From: Triparma columacea
Lineage: Eukaryota > Sar > Bolidophyceae > Parmales > Triparmaceae
Assembly (NCBI GenBank): GCA_030267965.1
Contig: BRYA01000337.1
Location: forward strand, 28,889-69,747
DNA: 40,859 bases
Direction of reading: 5' to 3'
The notes beneath the pieces were generated by a model. It was given only the letters and a program-made list of their open reading frames with translations. It had not been told where the DNA came from and did not search any database. Each line of letters opens with the position of its first letter. Within the stretch, counting starts at the first letter, position 1. This document shows, in pieces, positions 1-12,114 of this stretch. Position numbers and translations under genes: made by a program.

Positions 1-3000
1 CCCACCAACCCCCTCTCTCCCCCCCCCCCCCGCCTTCTTCTTCTTCTTCCCCCCCTCAACATCCACCCTGGCCTCCATCTTGACGCACAACTCGAACACC
101 TCCTTCCTCTCCTTGCACCCAGGACTGTCCAGGAAACGTGTTATTTTGTCCCTTGCAAGCATCTGGATGATTTCCTCCACACACCCTTCAAAAATGTCTT
201 TCCCATACACCCCCCCCTCCATCCCCTCCTTCACCTTCTGGACCATCTTCTGAGGCAAGTTCACCTGTTCATCACCCCCCTCCTTGACAAATCTTTCCCA
301 GATCTCTTTGGCCTTCTCCTCGTTTGCCCCATCCCACCCCTCCACCTCCTTCAGAAAGTTCCAGCTCTCCATGGCGTACTCCTTCTTCAAAAACTTGACG
401 AACAAATCGCTCATCGTCGTATCCTTTATGACCCTCTCCACCGCATCCTTCAGCCTCATCCTGCCCACCCCTCCCACCACATCGCCCTTGAAGCTCCTCT
501 CTTTTGCCCACTCTCCCCCCAGCATGGTGGGGTCATCTAAATCACCTCCGTACTTGGAGAACAAACTACCAACCAGGTCTTTCAGGTTGTCGGTCGACAG
601 GTCGTAGTCGGAAATGATTCCCATTCCGTTTGTGAACTTCTCTCCCTTCCTCAAGCTGGTGACTCTGGCGAGGAGCATATCCTTTCTGCTGAACTGCTGC
701 CCTGAATTCGGTGACTTGCTCTCGTTGCTGGAGCTGGACAAAGGTCGGGGCAAAGGAGGAGGTGGCGGTACGCTGCTGTCGCGCTTCATCGGCGGAGGGC
801 CAGGAATGGCGGCACCTGATGCCGTTTTGCCAACTTCTCCCAAACCAGGAGCTCGCCCCTCTCCCACGTCAGGGGAAGGTGGCGGAGGAACAACGTCGTC
901 CTCTCCCCCCCTCACTTTCCCTTCCTCCCCGAAACCCTCAATTTCTCCCATGACTTCATCACCTTCCCCTAACCTCTTGCTGCTTATCCTCGTTTCGAAG
1001 ACAACCTCCTCCTCGACCCCATCCAGCATGTCATAATCATCATCCCCGTCGCCATTCGCATCACTTAAACAAACGTAGCAAGAGCTCGGGCTGGTACCCC
1101 TCCCTACCATGCTCCCCAAGATGCTCATGCTGCCCCCCCCGCTACCTACAAAGAAGCTACTGTTGCTCCCCTTGCTGTACCACGCCGGTCCCTTGTGAAT
1201 GCTGAGATCCCCTCCGTGTTCTCCCGCCTGGTCATACAGCTGCTTGTTGTAAGCAAGGTTGTGGCATCGCCTCCGTACCACCTGCTTGACAATTTTTTCT
1301 CCAGCGTCTCCGACCCCCAGGGCGTTCACCTCGCTCCTCCACGCATACCCCCCGCTAGCGTCCCTTATCACGACAACGCTCTCCGTCTTCCTCGGGCACA
1401 CACTTACCAGGACCTGGTCCAGGATGCTTATCCAAACAGTTCTTCCCTCTTCCCCCCCCTTTTCTTCCTCCTCCTCGATTTCATGCTTCGTTATATCGAC
1501 TAAATCAGCCGACCTCCCCGACCCCCCGAAGCTCACCAGATTGAGCACATGGGTCAGTGTGTCCTCCGCGGCGTCGCTGATATCCGTAAAGACGGGAATA
1601 ATGATTTCCCGACCCTTCTCTTGCATGTCGTTCATGTCCATCTTGAGCTGCATCAGCATCCTCGGCATCTTATTACTGCCGTCTTCCCACTCGCCGTCCA
1701 CTCCCTTGCCAGTTTCGAATTTACCCATGACACCAGCTTCAAGGACGTCAAAGAACTTGTAGCAAACTGTTAAATCCTTGAGGAAAAGTGATGGGTTGAG
1801 CATGATCCACGCCTCGATGCACTCTATGGCTCTGACGATCCTAGCCGACTGGCTCTTCTTCAGAACCTTGTCCACCGCAACCTCGACTACTCCATTGCCT
1901 TGGATCTTCCCGAGCGCTTCCTGAGCCTTGGAGTAAACAGTTCGCAGCATCTGCCAGGTTGAACCGCACAGGTTCGTCATGAGCGAAGAGTAGAAGAACT
2001 CGACAGACGCAGCGCTGAGCAGGGCGCTAAGGTTAAGGAGGCAATCTAAGCTCGCGAAGGCCATGTTGTCGTTAGGGCTGTTGCACCATTCACACAGAGT
2101 CAAGACCCAGTGTCGCACGTTCTCCTCCTCCCCCTCCTTCATGTCACTGAGCACGTTCACCATTAGAAGAAACAGCCCCGTTGCGCACAACCTCAGCCAC
2201 TCGTGGTCTTCCTCGCTTTGGTTTGACGCAAACTTAATGTAAATGTCCCCTACCCTTAGTTTCAAGTCCTTGAGCGGATTCCCCCCCTCCCCCTTGATGT
2301 CCCCGAACTTGTCGATCAGTGTTGTTATGCAACACAGGCTGCTCATCACGCTCATCTTTGTTTGAGCCCCCAGAAGGACGTTGCCCCCGCTCTTGTCCCT
2401 CAGCAAACCCTCAATAACGGCGATGTAGTCTTCAACAAGCGAGCAGACCCCAGGAACCTCGCTCAAGAAGACGTCCCCCATCATCCTCAGAATAACGACC
2501 AAGGTCCCGCTGCTCTCGACCTCGAAGGCCTCTTTCACTCTGATCAGAATTTCCCCCTCAAGCTCTTCCCCAAGATTTCCAAACGTCCTCGTGACCATGA
2601 TCCTCATGAGGGACTCAAGCGCGATACTCCTCCCCTCCCGGAACCCCTTCCCCTTGCAGTCAGTAGCTGCAAAGAGCCAGGGACCCAACGTCTTCATGAT
2701 CGTGGCTGGACTTATGCGCACCAGCGGCGAGGCTAAGTCAAACTCCTCTTTCTTGGCCCTCTCCTTGCTCATATTTCTTTGCTCCAAGCCACCTCCTCTT
2801 TTCGGGGGCGCCTTGTAGTGCCTCTCGGGAACGACAGCCTCGTTCACCCAAACCCTCACAGCATCTGCAATAGCCCTGCTAGCCAGCGTGTGTAGCTTGC
2901 AGTCAAGAACGCTAAACACCTCCGGTCCTATCATGTGTAGGTGCCTGTTCAATATCTTGAAGCACTCTGCTGCGCACGAGCATTTCAGCCAGTTGCCCCC

Positions 3001-4977
3001 TCCTGTCAGCCACTTGCTGTTCTTCTTTGCCGCCTCGACCGACCTTCCACTCCCCTCCCCGAGCGCCAAATGGTAGATTAACATTTTGGTCAAGCAAAGA
3101 AGCAGCTCCCTCCACTCCATGACGATCACCTTGGGAATGCCCCCCCCACCCTCTTTGTCATTGATGATCCACTCTCGCACTTTCGTCATGGCTCCGTCAT
3201 CACTCTGTCGGGCAGCAGTCTTAAAAAGGGCCCTTATCAACCTTGTCATGTATTCCAGCCCCAGCTGGTCTGTGCTCGCCCTTACGCTCGTTAGGACATT
3301 CAGCAACAGCCTCTGGAAGTCCATTCCTCTTTCAACGCCACCGTCTGATCGAAGAAGCCCCTTCTCAATGGGCGCCTCGAACAAATGTAGGATGCCCTCC
3401 ATAACGGCATGATACTCTTCATGGTCTTGGTGTTTGCCCATGGTCAGCAGAAGCTTCGAGACGTGGGACGCAAACAGCACGCAGGTGGACACCATATTCT
3501 TAGCCAAGGGCTTAGGGGTGTTCCAGGACCCGCTCTCCAGCTTGTTATAAAATTCAACCGTCCTAAAGGCCAAACCCAGCCTGACATTGTTCTCTTCACT
3601 GGTGCTTTGGTACACAAAGCGTTCCGACAAGGAGTCTTCAATGATAGCCCCGAGATCCCCGGACCATATGATATCCAACGCAGCTCCTCCACTGTCAACC
3701 AACTCGTTGAGCCACCTCTCCAAGACAAGTTGCACGCAAACCGGACACTCCACCCTCTCGTTGCCGAACTTTGGCGGCTCTCCACCTCCGGCCAGCAAAC
3801 TTGCCACAGGAAAGAACGCCGACAAGATGCTGTGGGCCAGAATATGGTTCCAGAACGCGAAGCTGAGGTTTTCATCCTGTTTGCCCCCGATGGAGTCACT
3901 CCTCCTAGACTTTCTCTCGCCTTCGTCGAAGCAAATTTTTGACGCGAAGCTTAGGAGCCTTTCAAACATCTCAAGGTGGTCGTTGATGGAGAGTGGCATC
4001 TCGGCAGCGAGGCACTCGGAGGGTTCATCCCCCCAAGCGGAGAAATGCAAATTCTTGAGAAGCTCGCTCGACTTAGGCAGAATCTTCTTCGGGGTTGGAT
4101 CCCCAGAGGCCTTGAAGACAATTACGTCTTCGTCCTCCTCAAGAAGAGTTTCGAAGCCGATAAGTATGGTTGACTGAAGGAGCGTGATGTGAGAGTCAAA
4201 GTCCGAGTGGTCAGTTATCTTGCCAGTCAGTTCCAGGAGCAGGTCGAGGGCCGGCACACGGATGGAATGCATGTTCCCAGGGTGCAGAAGCTTTGTCATC
4301 AGCGATACCATGTCCTCGTTCTTCCAACCCCCAAATGCAATCTGCTCTGAACAGTACGATATAAGGTGGGAAAGGACATGAAAGACGTCCTTCCAGTCAT
4401 TTACAACGATCTTCTTCTTCAAGCCGAGTTTCGACAATAGGCCCTGGTGCTGCGCCTCCTCGTTCCACCTGCGGATATGATATGGACGGAGAGCAAAGGA
4501 GAGGGTGGATTAGTAGAATTAGAAGGGTAGGAGAAAAAAGTAGAGCAGATGCAACCTCGAAGACACATCAACCACCACTCACTCGTCCAATTTCATCTTC
4601 TCGTACTGTTCCACGGTTTCGACAACGGTACTGAACACATTGTCCTTGAACCCAACAAAGAAAATCTCTCTCTCCTCTTCTGCTGCAACCTTCGTAAATT
4701 CAAGCGCCGTTCTGAGACGTTTTCTCGGCGAAGCGGAAGGATTGAAGAACCGGAGAAGCCTCTTATCCCTCGTCAACGCGACTGCGACGAGCAAACAAGC
4801 AAGATGAGGGTTAGTTGGATTGCCCATTTCCATCTTTTCTGGGGTCGACCTAAGGTTCAAGCCACAGAGCCGGTACTCACCAACTTGACCATCATCCAAG
4901 GACGGTTTACTACTCTGAGCGCTCTTATTGTCCTGAGAGCTCTTAAAATCCGCCAAATTGGGACGTTTTTTGTCCAT
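1..4977 (-). CDS. Giant RalGAP-alpha-like protein with RGS domain (3' end outside window)
   Basis: Spliced minus-strand gene: exons 4881-4977, 4583-4781 and 4468 down to base 1, still open at the edge. Introns 4782-4880 and 4469-4582 have GTGAGT donors and GCAG acceptors and join in phase, giving at least 1588 residues. The N-terminal helical region (around residues 35-200, including the stretch TKLLHPGNMHSIRVPALDLL) resembles the N-terminus of RalGAP-alpha, the catalytic subunit of the Ral GTPase-activating complex. Its RapGAP domain would be C-terminal, outside the window. The middle is a long helical-repeat-like region with acidic and Pro-rich linkers. Around residues 1438-1550 there is a clear RGS-type helical domain (starts LKDAVERVIKDTTMSDLFVKFLKKEY at about base 450, ends near ITRFLDSPG at about base 130). 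RGS domains speed GTP hydrolysis on G-alpha. The start is the first ATG in the open frame at 4977. A stretch upstream (about 5180-5330) also looks faintly coding on this strand, so the 5' end is uncertain. The RGS call is firm in pattern; the RalGAP call is an inference. Confidence 0.6.
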
Positions 4978-5352
4978 AACTGGTGAGAAGGCTGGAAGAT
5001 ATATCGTCCTTTGACCAATGCAGGGGTCGTTAACGCTCACAACTTTTGGGCCAGTCCAAAGCGACGAGGAAAATACACAAAGAAAACCACTGTTGTCAAC
5101 AACAAACGTCTCTTGGTGCCTCTTGGCCAACAGAAACTTTTCTCGGAAAATGCCCTCGATCGAACCTTCCTTCCAATCCAAATTGTTCCCTCTTCCTCCT
5201 CCTCGACGCCGCTAACTTCTTCCTCGACTGGACGATAACGATCTCCCCCCCATCGGGCCCTTCTACATCAGCGCTCAAGGCGAACTCGGCCTCGTTGTCT
5301 GAGGAGTTGCACTGTCCTCGGGAAGTCTGGATAAGGGTTTTGAATATTAACC
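4978..5352. promoter_or_regulatory. Divergent promoter region between RalGAP/RGS-like and BAR-TBC genes
   Basis: This 375-bp gap separates two genes transcribed away from each other (ATG at 4977 on minus, ATG at 5353 on plus), so it should hold both promoters and 5' UTRs. I see no TATA box or other site I could defend. Minus-strand frames between about 5180 and 5330 are open and charged, so part of it could be an unrecognised 5' exon of the minus gene. Confidence 0.4.
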
Positions 5353-8300
5353 ATGTTGAACGGTTTGCGACGGGGGTCCGGGAAGGGGACGAAGAGCATC
5401 TCATCTGACTCCGTGGCCTCTGCAGCCTTTGCAAAAATTGCTTTGAATGACTCCCCAGACAAGAGTGGCACCTCTGCCTTGTCCGCCGAGAATTTTTCTT
5501 TGTCCCCTGTAAGCCCACCACATTCGGAAAAGAAAATGTCACGGAAAATGAGCTTGTCCCAGTTCGACGCCGGCGTCCAGCAACAACTGAACCAGCTGGA
5601 CTTCTACACAAATGTCTTGTTAAGGCTTCGCGAGAGCACTGAAGCTTACCTCAAGCAGACAGAGGATATGGTCAAGGGAATTCAAGGCCTTGCTAACTGC
5701 ATTGGCGTCGGAATGTTGGAGGACGGGGATCTTGACGCGGTCCACGACTTCAATGTTGGTATTGGTCGCATCCAACAGTGCAGGCTTGCTGAGCTCTCCC
5801 AGGACATGTCCTCCACCGTTCTCCAGCCCATTCAACAGACAATTAACCTCAACTATAGCTTGGACATGAGGCTGAAGGAGAGGGAAGACATGGCTTTAGA
5901 CATCGAGAACGCCAAGAGGAAGGGGGAGGAAGTTGCAGAGATGGAGGTGAGAAAAGTGTTAGTGTTTTGGAAGGGGGCGTTTGTCGATGGGCAATATGTA
6001 TATGTATATATATGCTGCAAACTGACCCAAGTCTCCTCCTTCTCTGTCACTCTACCCAATGTGCAGTCTGAATTTATCAAATTCAACGACATCCTCAAGC
6101 TTGAGCTTGCGGAGCACATAGAGGCAAGGAAGATGGTCATGAAGAGAGCATTTGAGTCTGTTCGGAACGGCATGGGTTGCTTTTTTTCCGGGGCATCTCG
6201 GTGCGTATCCAAATTTGACGATGCGTTCGGCGACCTTCCAGTGGAGGGGAAGGCTCTATCAGTCGAGGCTGTCGGAATTGTTGAGGATGTCATCTTCGAG
6301 GAGAACCTACTCGTGTCCATCGCAGTGGCCCTCGCCGAGTCAGGGATGGAGAGCAAGGAAAATATTAGATTAAGTACGGGCAGTGACGTAAGTGCGGGAA
6401 TGGGAATCGACGTTAGTAAGAAGAAGTGGGCAGAGATGCGAGGGGACTTCATGACCGGCGGAAGTAACTTGAGCAAAAACATTAGAAGGAGCAGCAGCAA
6501 GGTATTGAGCGGGAAGAAAAAAACGAAGAACCGGGGAGATTCGCCGAGGAAGAGTGGAGCTTTTGGGAACTTTTTGTCGACGAAAATCAGGCCAATGGGT
6601 TCTTCAAGGTTTTCAACTTCTTCGGCAACAACAAGGGAGGAGCTGACCCGAACATAAGCGCGATAAGTAGCATCGAGGAGGGCGCACTGTCCTCTCCGAG
6701 CTCATTAAGGTCAATCGGGAATAGGAGCGCGGGGGATGTGGAGGCTGAGAAGGAGCTGAAGAAGCGCATCCACGCCCTCACGACGGGAGAGAGCTTAGAC
6801 ACCGCTAGTACCCCCACGGGTTACGTGACTAAAGGCGCGCTTACCAAGAGACTAAGCGATAGCTCACTCCTTTCGGAGATATCCTACATCTCTTCAGACA
6901 CTGAGACGGACAACCTCTTGAATAGGAGGAGCTCGGACTCCAGCACGGCTTCGAAAAATTCGTCGATGGTCATTATAACGAACCTGCTGGCGGACAGTAG
7001 CAAGAAAAAAGGAAGAGACACGCTCGACTATGAGGACAAGTTGGGAAGTGCCGTCGATGGCGACTTCATTTTGAGGGCATCGTTGAAGTTCCTTGACGTG
7101 CTCGACTTGACCAACTGTAGGGCAGTGTCAAAGACGTTCCACTCCACCTTGACGAAGGACCGCTCGATATGGCAGCGTTGTGTGAGGAGGGGTGGAGTGG
7201 CTGCCAATAGAAGAGGCGACTTTTGGCTTTGGATCTTGTACGGTAGCATGGGGTTCGTGCAGCCCCGGAAGGGAGGAGCTTGCGACTACCGAAATCTTAA
7301 GGCGAGCCGAAAGTACTGGAATTTACTTAAGGAGGCGACATCTACGTTCGAAATCCTCAATGAGCAGCGCGCGGAGGGAGGGGATGTGCCCAGGAGTCCA
7401 ATGAAAGGCGGCGAGGGAAGAAAAGGCGGTGCTGACCCCACGACCCCAGTCAAGGGAAAGGGGGGGAGAGCGAACACACCGTCTCCATCTCCCCTGAGGA
7501 GGAACATTCTCAGGAAGAAAGTGTCGCTGGGGTTAGTGAGCGAAATCGAGATGGACGTCCAAAGGACGTACAACAACGGTCGCCCGGAAAGGCAGGAAGA
7601 AGACGGGAGGGTGAACCGAAGAATATTCGACGACCTACACGTCGACGACGAGGACGACGAGGACGACGAGGACGACGAAGACGAGAGCAACGAATGGGAG
7701 AGTTTTACTGGCACAAACAACTCTGGCGATGTTAGCAGTGAGAGCCACGCAAGGGAGCTCGAAATTGTTAATATCGCGATAGAAAAGGTTGTGGTCAACT
7801 TGGTGGATGGGGGGGGGGATCGTGGTGGGGGGAGTAGCAACGGCCTGAGCCTAGAGGAGGAGGAGGAATTGAGGCTAACGAAGAACAAGCAGGAAAGGGT
7901 TCGGAGAATCCTCTGGGCGTACTGTGCCCATAATCCCAAGGTCGCCTACTGCCAGGGGATGAACATGGTGGTGAGGATGCTGCTGGATGTTTGTTACGAC
8001 GACGAGGAGAAAGCTTTCTGGATCTTGGTCAGTCTGGTAGAAAACTTTGACTTTGCTGACATGTGGAGGAGAGGTATGAAGCAGCTCGACTTTTGCTTCT
8101 ACTGCTTGGACGCTATGATCTCGAAGTGGCTCCCAGACCTCGCCGCGTTCTTCGACCGGGAGGGGGTGAAGCTTAATATGTTTTGCAGCAGGTGGTTTGT
8201 AACCCTCTTCTGCTGCGACACTGTCGTCGACAGGGCGGTGGTAAGAAAAGTCTGGGATGTATTCATGATGGAGAAGTGGAGCGCCGCATTCGGCCTTAGC

Positions 8301-8540
8301 ATCGGGATCTTATCGATGGTAAAGGAAGAGGTGTTGAAGGCGGACTTCGAGGGGTGCATGAAGACTTTTTCTAACCTCAAGACAGTCTTGGAAGCGAGTC
8401 AAGGGGTAAAGGTTTGGGACTCGCTGGAAAAAATTGTGGGAGAGCTCGTGATTGAAGAGGACTTCTTGACAGAGCTGCAGGGCGAGTACTTTCTAGAGAG
8501 CGGAGGTGATGGGGGAAGTCGCGATTCGATACTGTACTGA
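5353..8540 (+). CDS. BAR / F-box-like / TBC (RabGAP) fusion protein
   Basis: Exons 5353-5946, 6067-6501 and 6591-8540 give about 992 residues. Intron 1 (5947-6066) is GTGAGA...GTGCAG; intron 2 (6502-6590, GTATTG...ATCAG) is needed to pass from one reading frame to another and is less certain. Domains: a BAR-type coiled coil (about residues 65-285, starting near QQQLNQLDFYTNVLLRLRES) that would bind curved membrane; an F-box-like patch (about 500-545, LKFLDVLDLTNCRAVSKTFH); then a TBC domain, the GTPase-activating domain for Rab proteins. Both catalytic fingers are present: Arg finger IEMDVQRT (IxxDxxR, about 661) and Gln finger YCQGMN (about 795). They lie about 130 residues apart because of an insert with a poly-Asp/Glu run (bases 7637-7690). 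The predicted role is Rab inactivation on curved membranes, perhaps coupled to ubiquitination. Family assignments for BAR and TBC are solid; F-box is tentative. Confidence 0.8.
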
Positions 8541-8705
8541 CGATAAATTGAAATCAAAGCTATTTGATTGAGAAATAAGAGTTCATTCCTTCTTAAGATT
8601 CTTCTCAATATTCTTGTGACGGGTCTGGGGAGTAGATAGTAATTGAAAGGTGTGAAGGGGTAAGTTAAGAGAGAAGTGGTTGTGGCGCTCCTCCTCGCTC
8701 CCCCT

Positions 8706-9419
8706 CTATCCTCTCACCTCCATCAAATACTTAAAGTCCTCCCTGGAAATCTTGCCATTGTTGTCAACGTCAGCCTCCGAGAGCATTTCTGCGACCTGCG
8801 AGGGGGGAGGTAAGGGTGGTTAGCGAACAAGTGACAACAACTTCAAAATGAAAACGAAGCACCCCCACAAACCCAACATCACCCTCACCTCCTCCTCGGT
8901 TATCTCCTGACCGATGGAACGAATTGCGTCCAGAAGATTCTCCTTCGTAACGTACATCCCATCCCCAATTTCATCAAATGCATCGGTTATCTCCTCAAAG
9001 GGCTCAGCCTCTGCCCTTATAGACCTGCACATCAAGTTTGCAAACTCCTCGTAAGCCATGGTCCCAGAACCGGTCGTATCAACCTCACTTATCATATCGC
9101 GAATCTCGCTCTCCGAAGAGAACACCCCCATGCTCCTCAGGATGAAACCCAACTGTATTTGGGGAGGGCAGGAAGTGAGAGGAGAGTGAGAACAGGAAGG
9201 AGGGACGGTAATAAGAGTAGAGTTTCGAGAGAGTCAAGACCGAGAAGAGCAACGGAGGGACAAACTAAATCCAATATACACAGAAAACCCCCTCCCCTTC
9301 CTTCTCACCTCCTTGGCCGAAATAACTTTAACATTTTCATCTCCTGTCCCGGTCGTAATCGCAACCTTATTGAAGATATCCTCCATTTCGGACCTCTGAT
9401 CGTTTGTTAAGGTTTCCAT
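8706..9419 (-). CDS. Calmodulin/centrin-like four-EF-hand protein
   Basis: Exons 9309-9419, 8889-9152 and 8706-8795, all joined in phase 0, with introns 9153-9308 (156 bp) and 8796-8888 (93 bp). The product is about 154 residues, the usual calmodulin/centrin size. Of four EF-hand positions, the second loop (DTTGSGTMAYEEF) and fourth (DVDNNGKISREDF) have the Asp/Asn/Gly/Glu pattern for calcium binding. The third (DEIGDGMYVTKEN) lacks a good residue at position 5, and the first (around TTGTGDENVKVI) has lost the loop, so only two sites probably bind calcium. The start is the ATG at 9419; the last codons read through a possible donor (GAG-GTGAG) to TAG at 8706-8708, so one more exon cannot be ruled out. 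It shares a short divergent promoter with the acyl-CoA synthetase and ends 165 bp from the convergent TBC gene. Likely a calcium sensor or cytoskeletal centrin relative. Confidence 0.85.
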
Positions 9420-9553
9420 TTTATTTGTTGGTCGGCAAATACAACTTTGCAGTTTTAAGCAAAAAATAGTTAACTTTTCGACTTTTTTAGCGACTTCCAA
9501 TTCTCTTTGCAAAGGCCATCATCATTTTGGCTTCAAACGCTTCTATCTTTACA
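9420..9553. promoter_or_regulatory. Compact divergent promoter, EF-hand / acyl-CoA synthetase
   Basis: Only 134 bp lie between the two start codons (9419 minus, 9554 plus). Both genes must share or overlap promoter and 5' UTR here. It is AT-richer than the flanks; no defined motif is claimed. Confidence 0.45.
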
Positions 9554-12114
9554 ATGCTTAGCCGATTTAGACCCCTAGCCAGGCGTGCGCATAGCACATC
9601 TGCATCAATGTCTGCGAAGAACCCTGATGTAAGTGATGACTCTCTAAACCACAAAAGATAGGGCGTGGAAGAATACCGCCGGGCCAATTGCACTTGTGAT
9701 AAATTCATCTTCAATGGACGATCATCGCCTCTGACAAAACACCAAGAACAACTAATTCACTCACCCTTCCCTTCTTGTACCCCCATAGGGAAGCTACTTT
9801 GGAATCCCTGATTTTGATCCGTACCTCTCTCATTCTCAGCGAGATCCTCCCAGATTCCAGCCATTTTCTACCCTTTACGAGTTAGGTCAGATGGCTACAG
9901 AGGTACATGGGGACAAGCCCCGCTACGGTGCCCTGCTTCCGTCTGCCACGACGTTTGGCCTTGAGGGGAAGCCTGATGATTCCAACAGACTTTGGGCGTC
10001 CTTCAAGAAGTGCGACGAGATGGTCTCGCAGGCTAGGGGCGCCCTAGTCAACATGGGCGTCAAGCCTGGTGATCGTGTGTGTCTGATCTCTCGCAACCAC
10101 GTCGCTTGGCCCGCTGTGGCTCATGCGTGCTGGAGGTGAGAATGAAAGAGTTGTGTTTTTGGTTCGAAGGAGTACGGCGACAGCGTGTCTGAAGGCACCA
10201 TGATGTATGCAAACTAACGCATCCACCCCCTCATCCCAACCTTCGCAGTCTTGGGGCTGTCATTGTTCCCATGTACGAGCAGCAGCTTCCCAAGGATTGG
10301 CACTACATCCTCAAGAACTCCGGCTCGAAGGTTGTTATCACTTCCAGGGAGAGCATATTCAACACCGTGAAGCCCTGGATTTCGGAATTGGACAACCTCG
10401 AGCACGCCATGTGCTTCGATGACGACTTCGACCACTCCTCTGATGACTCCTGGGTGAAGGCCGTCAGCGCCGACTCGGCTGCCGCGGCCCCTGCCGCGAT
10501 CCCCCCGACTGAAAAAGACATGGGAGTTCTCATGTACACCTCTGGCACAACTGGCAACCCAAAGGGTGTCATGTTGTCGCACGAGAACATTGCCTCCAAC
10601 ACCAGGGGCCTCCTTGAGGGTCCCGCGGAGTCCCTCTCCCAGGACAATGACGTCTCTTTGGCCTTCCTCCCTTGGGCCCACATCTACGGGCAGACCCTAG
10701 AGATGCACTGCGGTCACGCAGCCGGCTTCGCCTCTGCCATCGTTGAGGACACCACCCAAGTTGCCGTTGAGCTCCCCCTCGTCCGCCCCACGCTGCTCTT
10801 CTCAGTCCCTACCCTCTACAAGAAGATCTACGACGGCCTCAACGCCAAAATACCCACCGAGAGCCCAATCAAGCAGAAGCTTATTAGGGCTGCCCTGGCC
10901 TCGGGAGAACTCAAGGCCGAGGCTGACTCTAGGCAGGAGGTGAGAGTGGACAAGAAGTGAAAGAGTATCGCGAGGGGGGGCGAAGCGATGACATCGACAC
11001 AATATATATGTACTACATTATTTGCTTCATTTTGCTCCTCCACGCCTCTTTGAATTACCTGTCGCATAGTTTCTAACCTACCAACGCAACCCCCTCCGTG
11101 ACTCGCTTCGCTCGTCTCAAGACCCTCGGCGGGCTTGCCGGGCTCAAGCACTCCATCCTCGACAAAGTCGTCCTTTCAAAAATCCGCGACCGCTTCGGAG
11201 GCCGCCTCCGCGCCTCCTTCTCTGGTGGGGCTGCACTAGCCCCCGAAGTCATGAAATTTGTGGACGCCTTGGGCATCCCGGTGAACAACGGATACGGCCT
11301 TACTGAGACCTCCCCCGTATGCGCCTCCGCTTTCCTCGGGGAACCCTGGAAGAACGTCCAGGGTGGTTGCGGTGCGCCCCTCCCAGGAACCAGGTGCAGT
11401 ATCCGTAACGTCAACACTCTCAAGGAGGTTGAGGACGGCGTCGAGGGGGAACTTTGGGTTGCTGGCCCCCACATCATGATGGGCTACTGGCACAACGAGG
11501 AGGCAACCGACGAGGTAATCGTCGAGGACGGCGGCATCCGTTGGTTCAGGACTGGAGACCTCGCCACCAAGGTTAAGGGTGACAAGTTCCAGAACCTCGG
11601 CATTACCGGAAGGTTGAAGGAGCAGTACAAGCTCGAGAACGGAAAGTACGTCGCCCCTGCCCCGATCGAGGAGCAGCTCTGCCTCAACCCTTACGTTACC
11701 CAGTGCATCCTCTACGGTGACAACCAGGTCCACAATGTTTGCCTCATCGTCCCTGACGGCGAAGTTGTCCGCAAGTGGGCCGCCGACGCCGAGACCCCCG
11801 AGGCTAAGGCAGCTAGCCAGGCCGTTAAGGAAGCCAAGACCGAGGCGGATCTCATTGCCATTCCTCAGGTTAGGGACCTGCTCCTCGTCGAGACCCAGAA
11901 GGCTCTTGCGGGCATCAAGAAGTACGAGATTCCCAAGAACATCGCTCTCGTCGAGGCCTTCACAGCGGACCGCGGGATGCTTACGCCCAAGATGAGCATC
12001 AAGAGGCCCGTCGTCCTCAAGGAGTATAAGGACGTCATCGAGGGACTTTACGGACGTGGCCCACTTTCCGACAACTACGTTTTGAACGGAGATGACATTG
12101 CACAGGCTGCTTAA
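9554..12114 (+). CDS. Long-chain acyl-CoA synthetase (fatty-acid--CoA ligase)
   Basis: Activates long-chain fatty acids to acyl-CoA using ATP and CoA. Exons 9554-9628, 9789-10135, 10249-10939 and about 11122-12114 give about 701 residues, typical of the ACSL/LACS family. AMP-binding signature SGTTGNPKGVMLSH lies near residue 238, GYGLTETSPV near 428, the acceptor motif WFRTGDLATK near 511, followed by the FACS-type region with GITGRLKEQYKLENGKYVAP and a C-terminal lysine in KMSIKRP. The N-terminus (MLSRFRPLARRAHSTSAS) is Arg/Ser-rich and free of acidic residues, suggesting mitochondrial import; a second ATG at 9611 could give a form without it. The last intron has a clear donor at 10940 but an unclear acceptor: the nearest frame-compatible AG is at 11120-11121, and a frame stop at 11074 excludes earlier ones. 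The stop at 12112-12114 is 61 bp from the convergent neighbour. Confidence 0.93.

Noticed and set aside
5096..5611. Minus frame of 171 codons that could be an exon of the RalGAP-like gene
   Set aside because: Overlaps the first exon and start of the BAR-TBC gene on the other strand and lacks a convincing splice link; left out, though part of it (about 5180-5330) may yet be 5' exon.
7637..7690. GACGAGGACGAC run considered as an assembly error
   Set aside because: Frame stays open and encodes an acidic loop inside the TBC insert, plausible as real.
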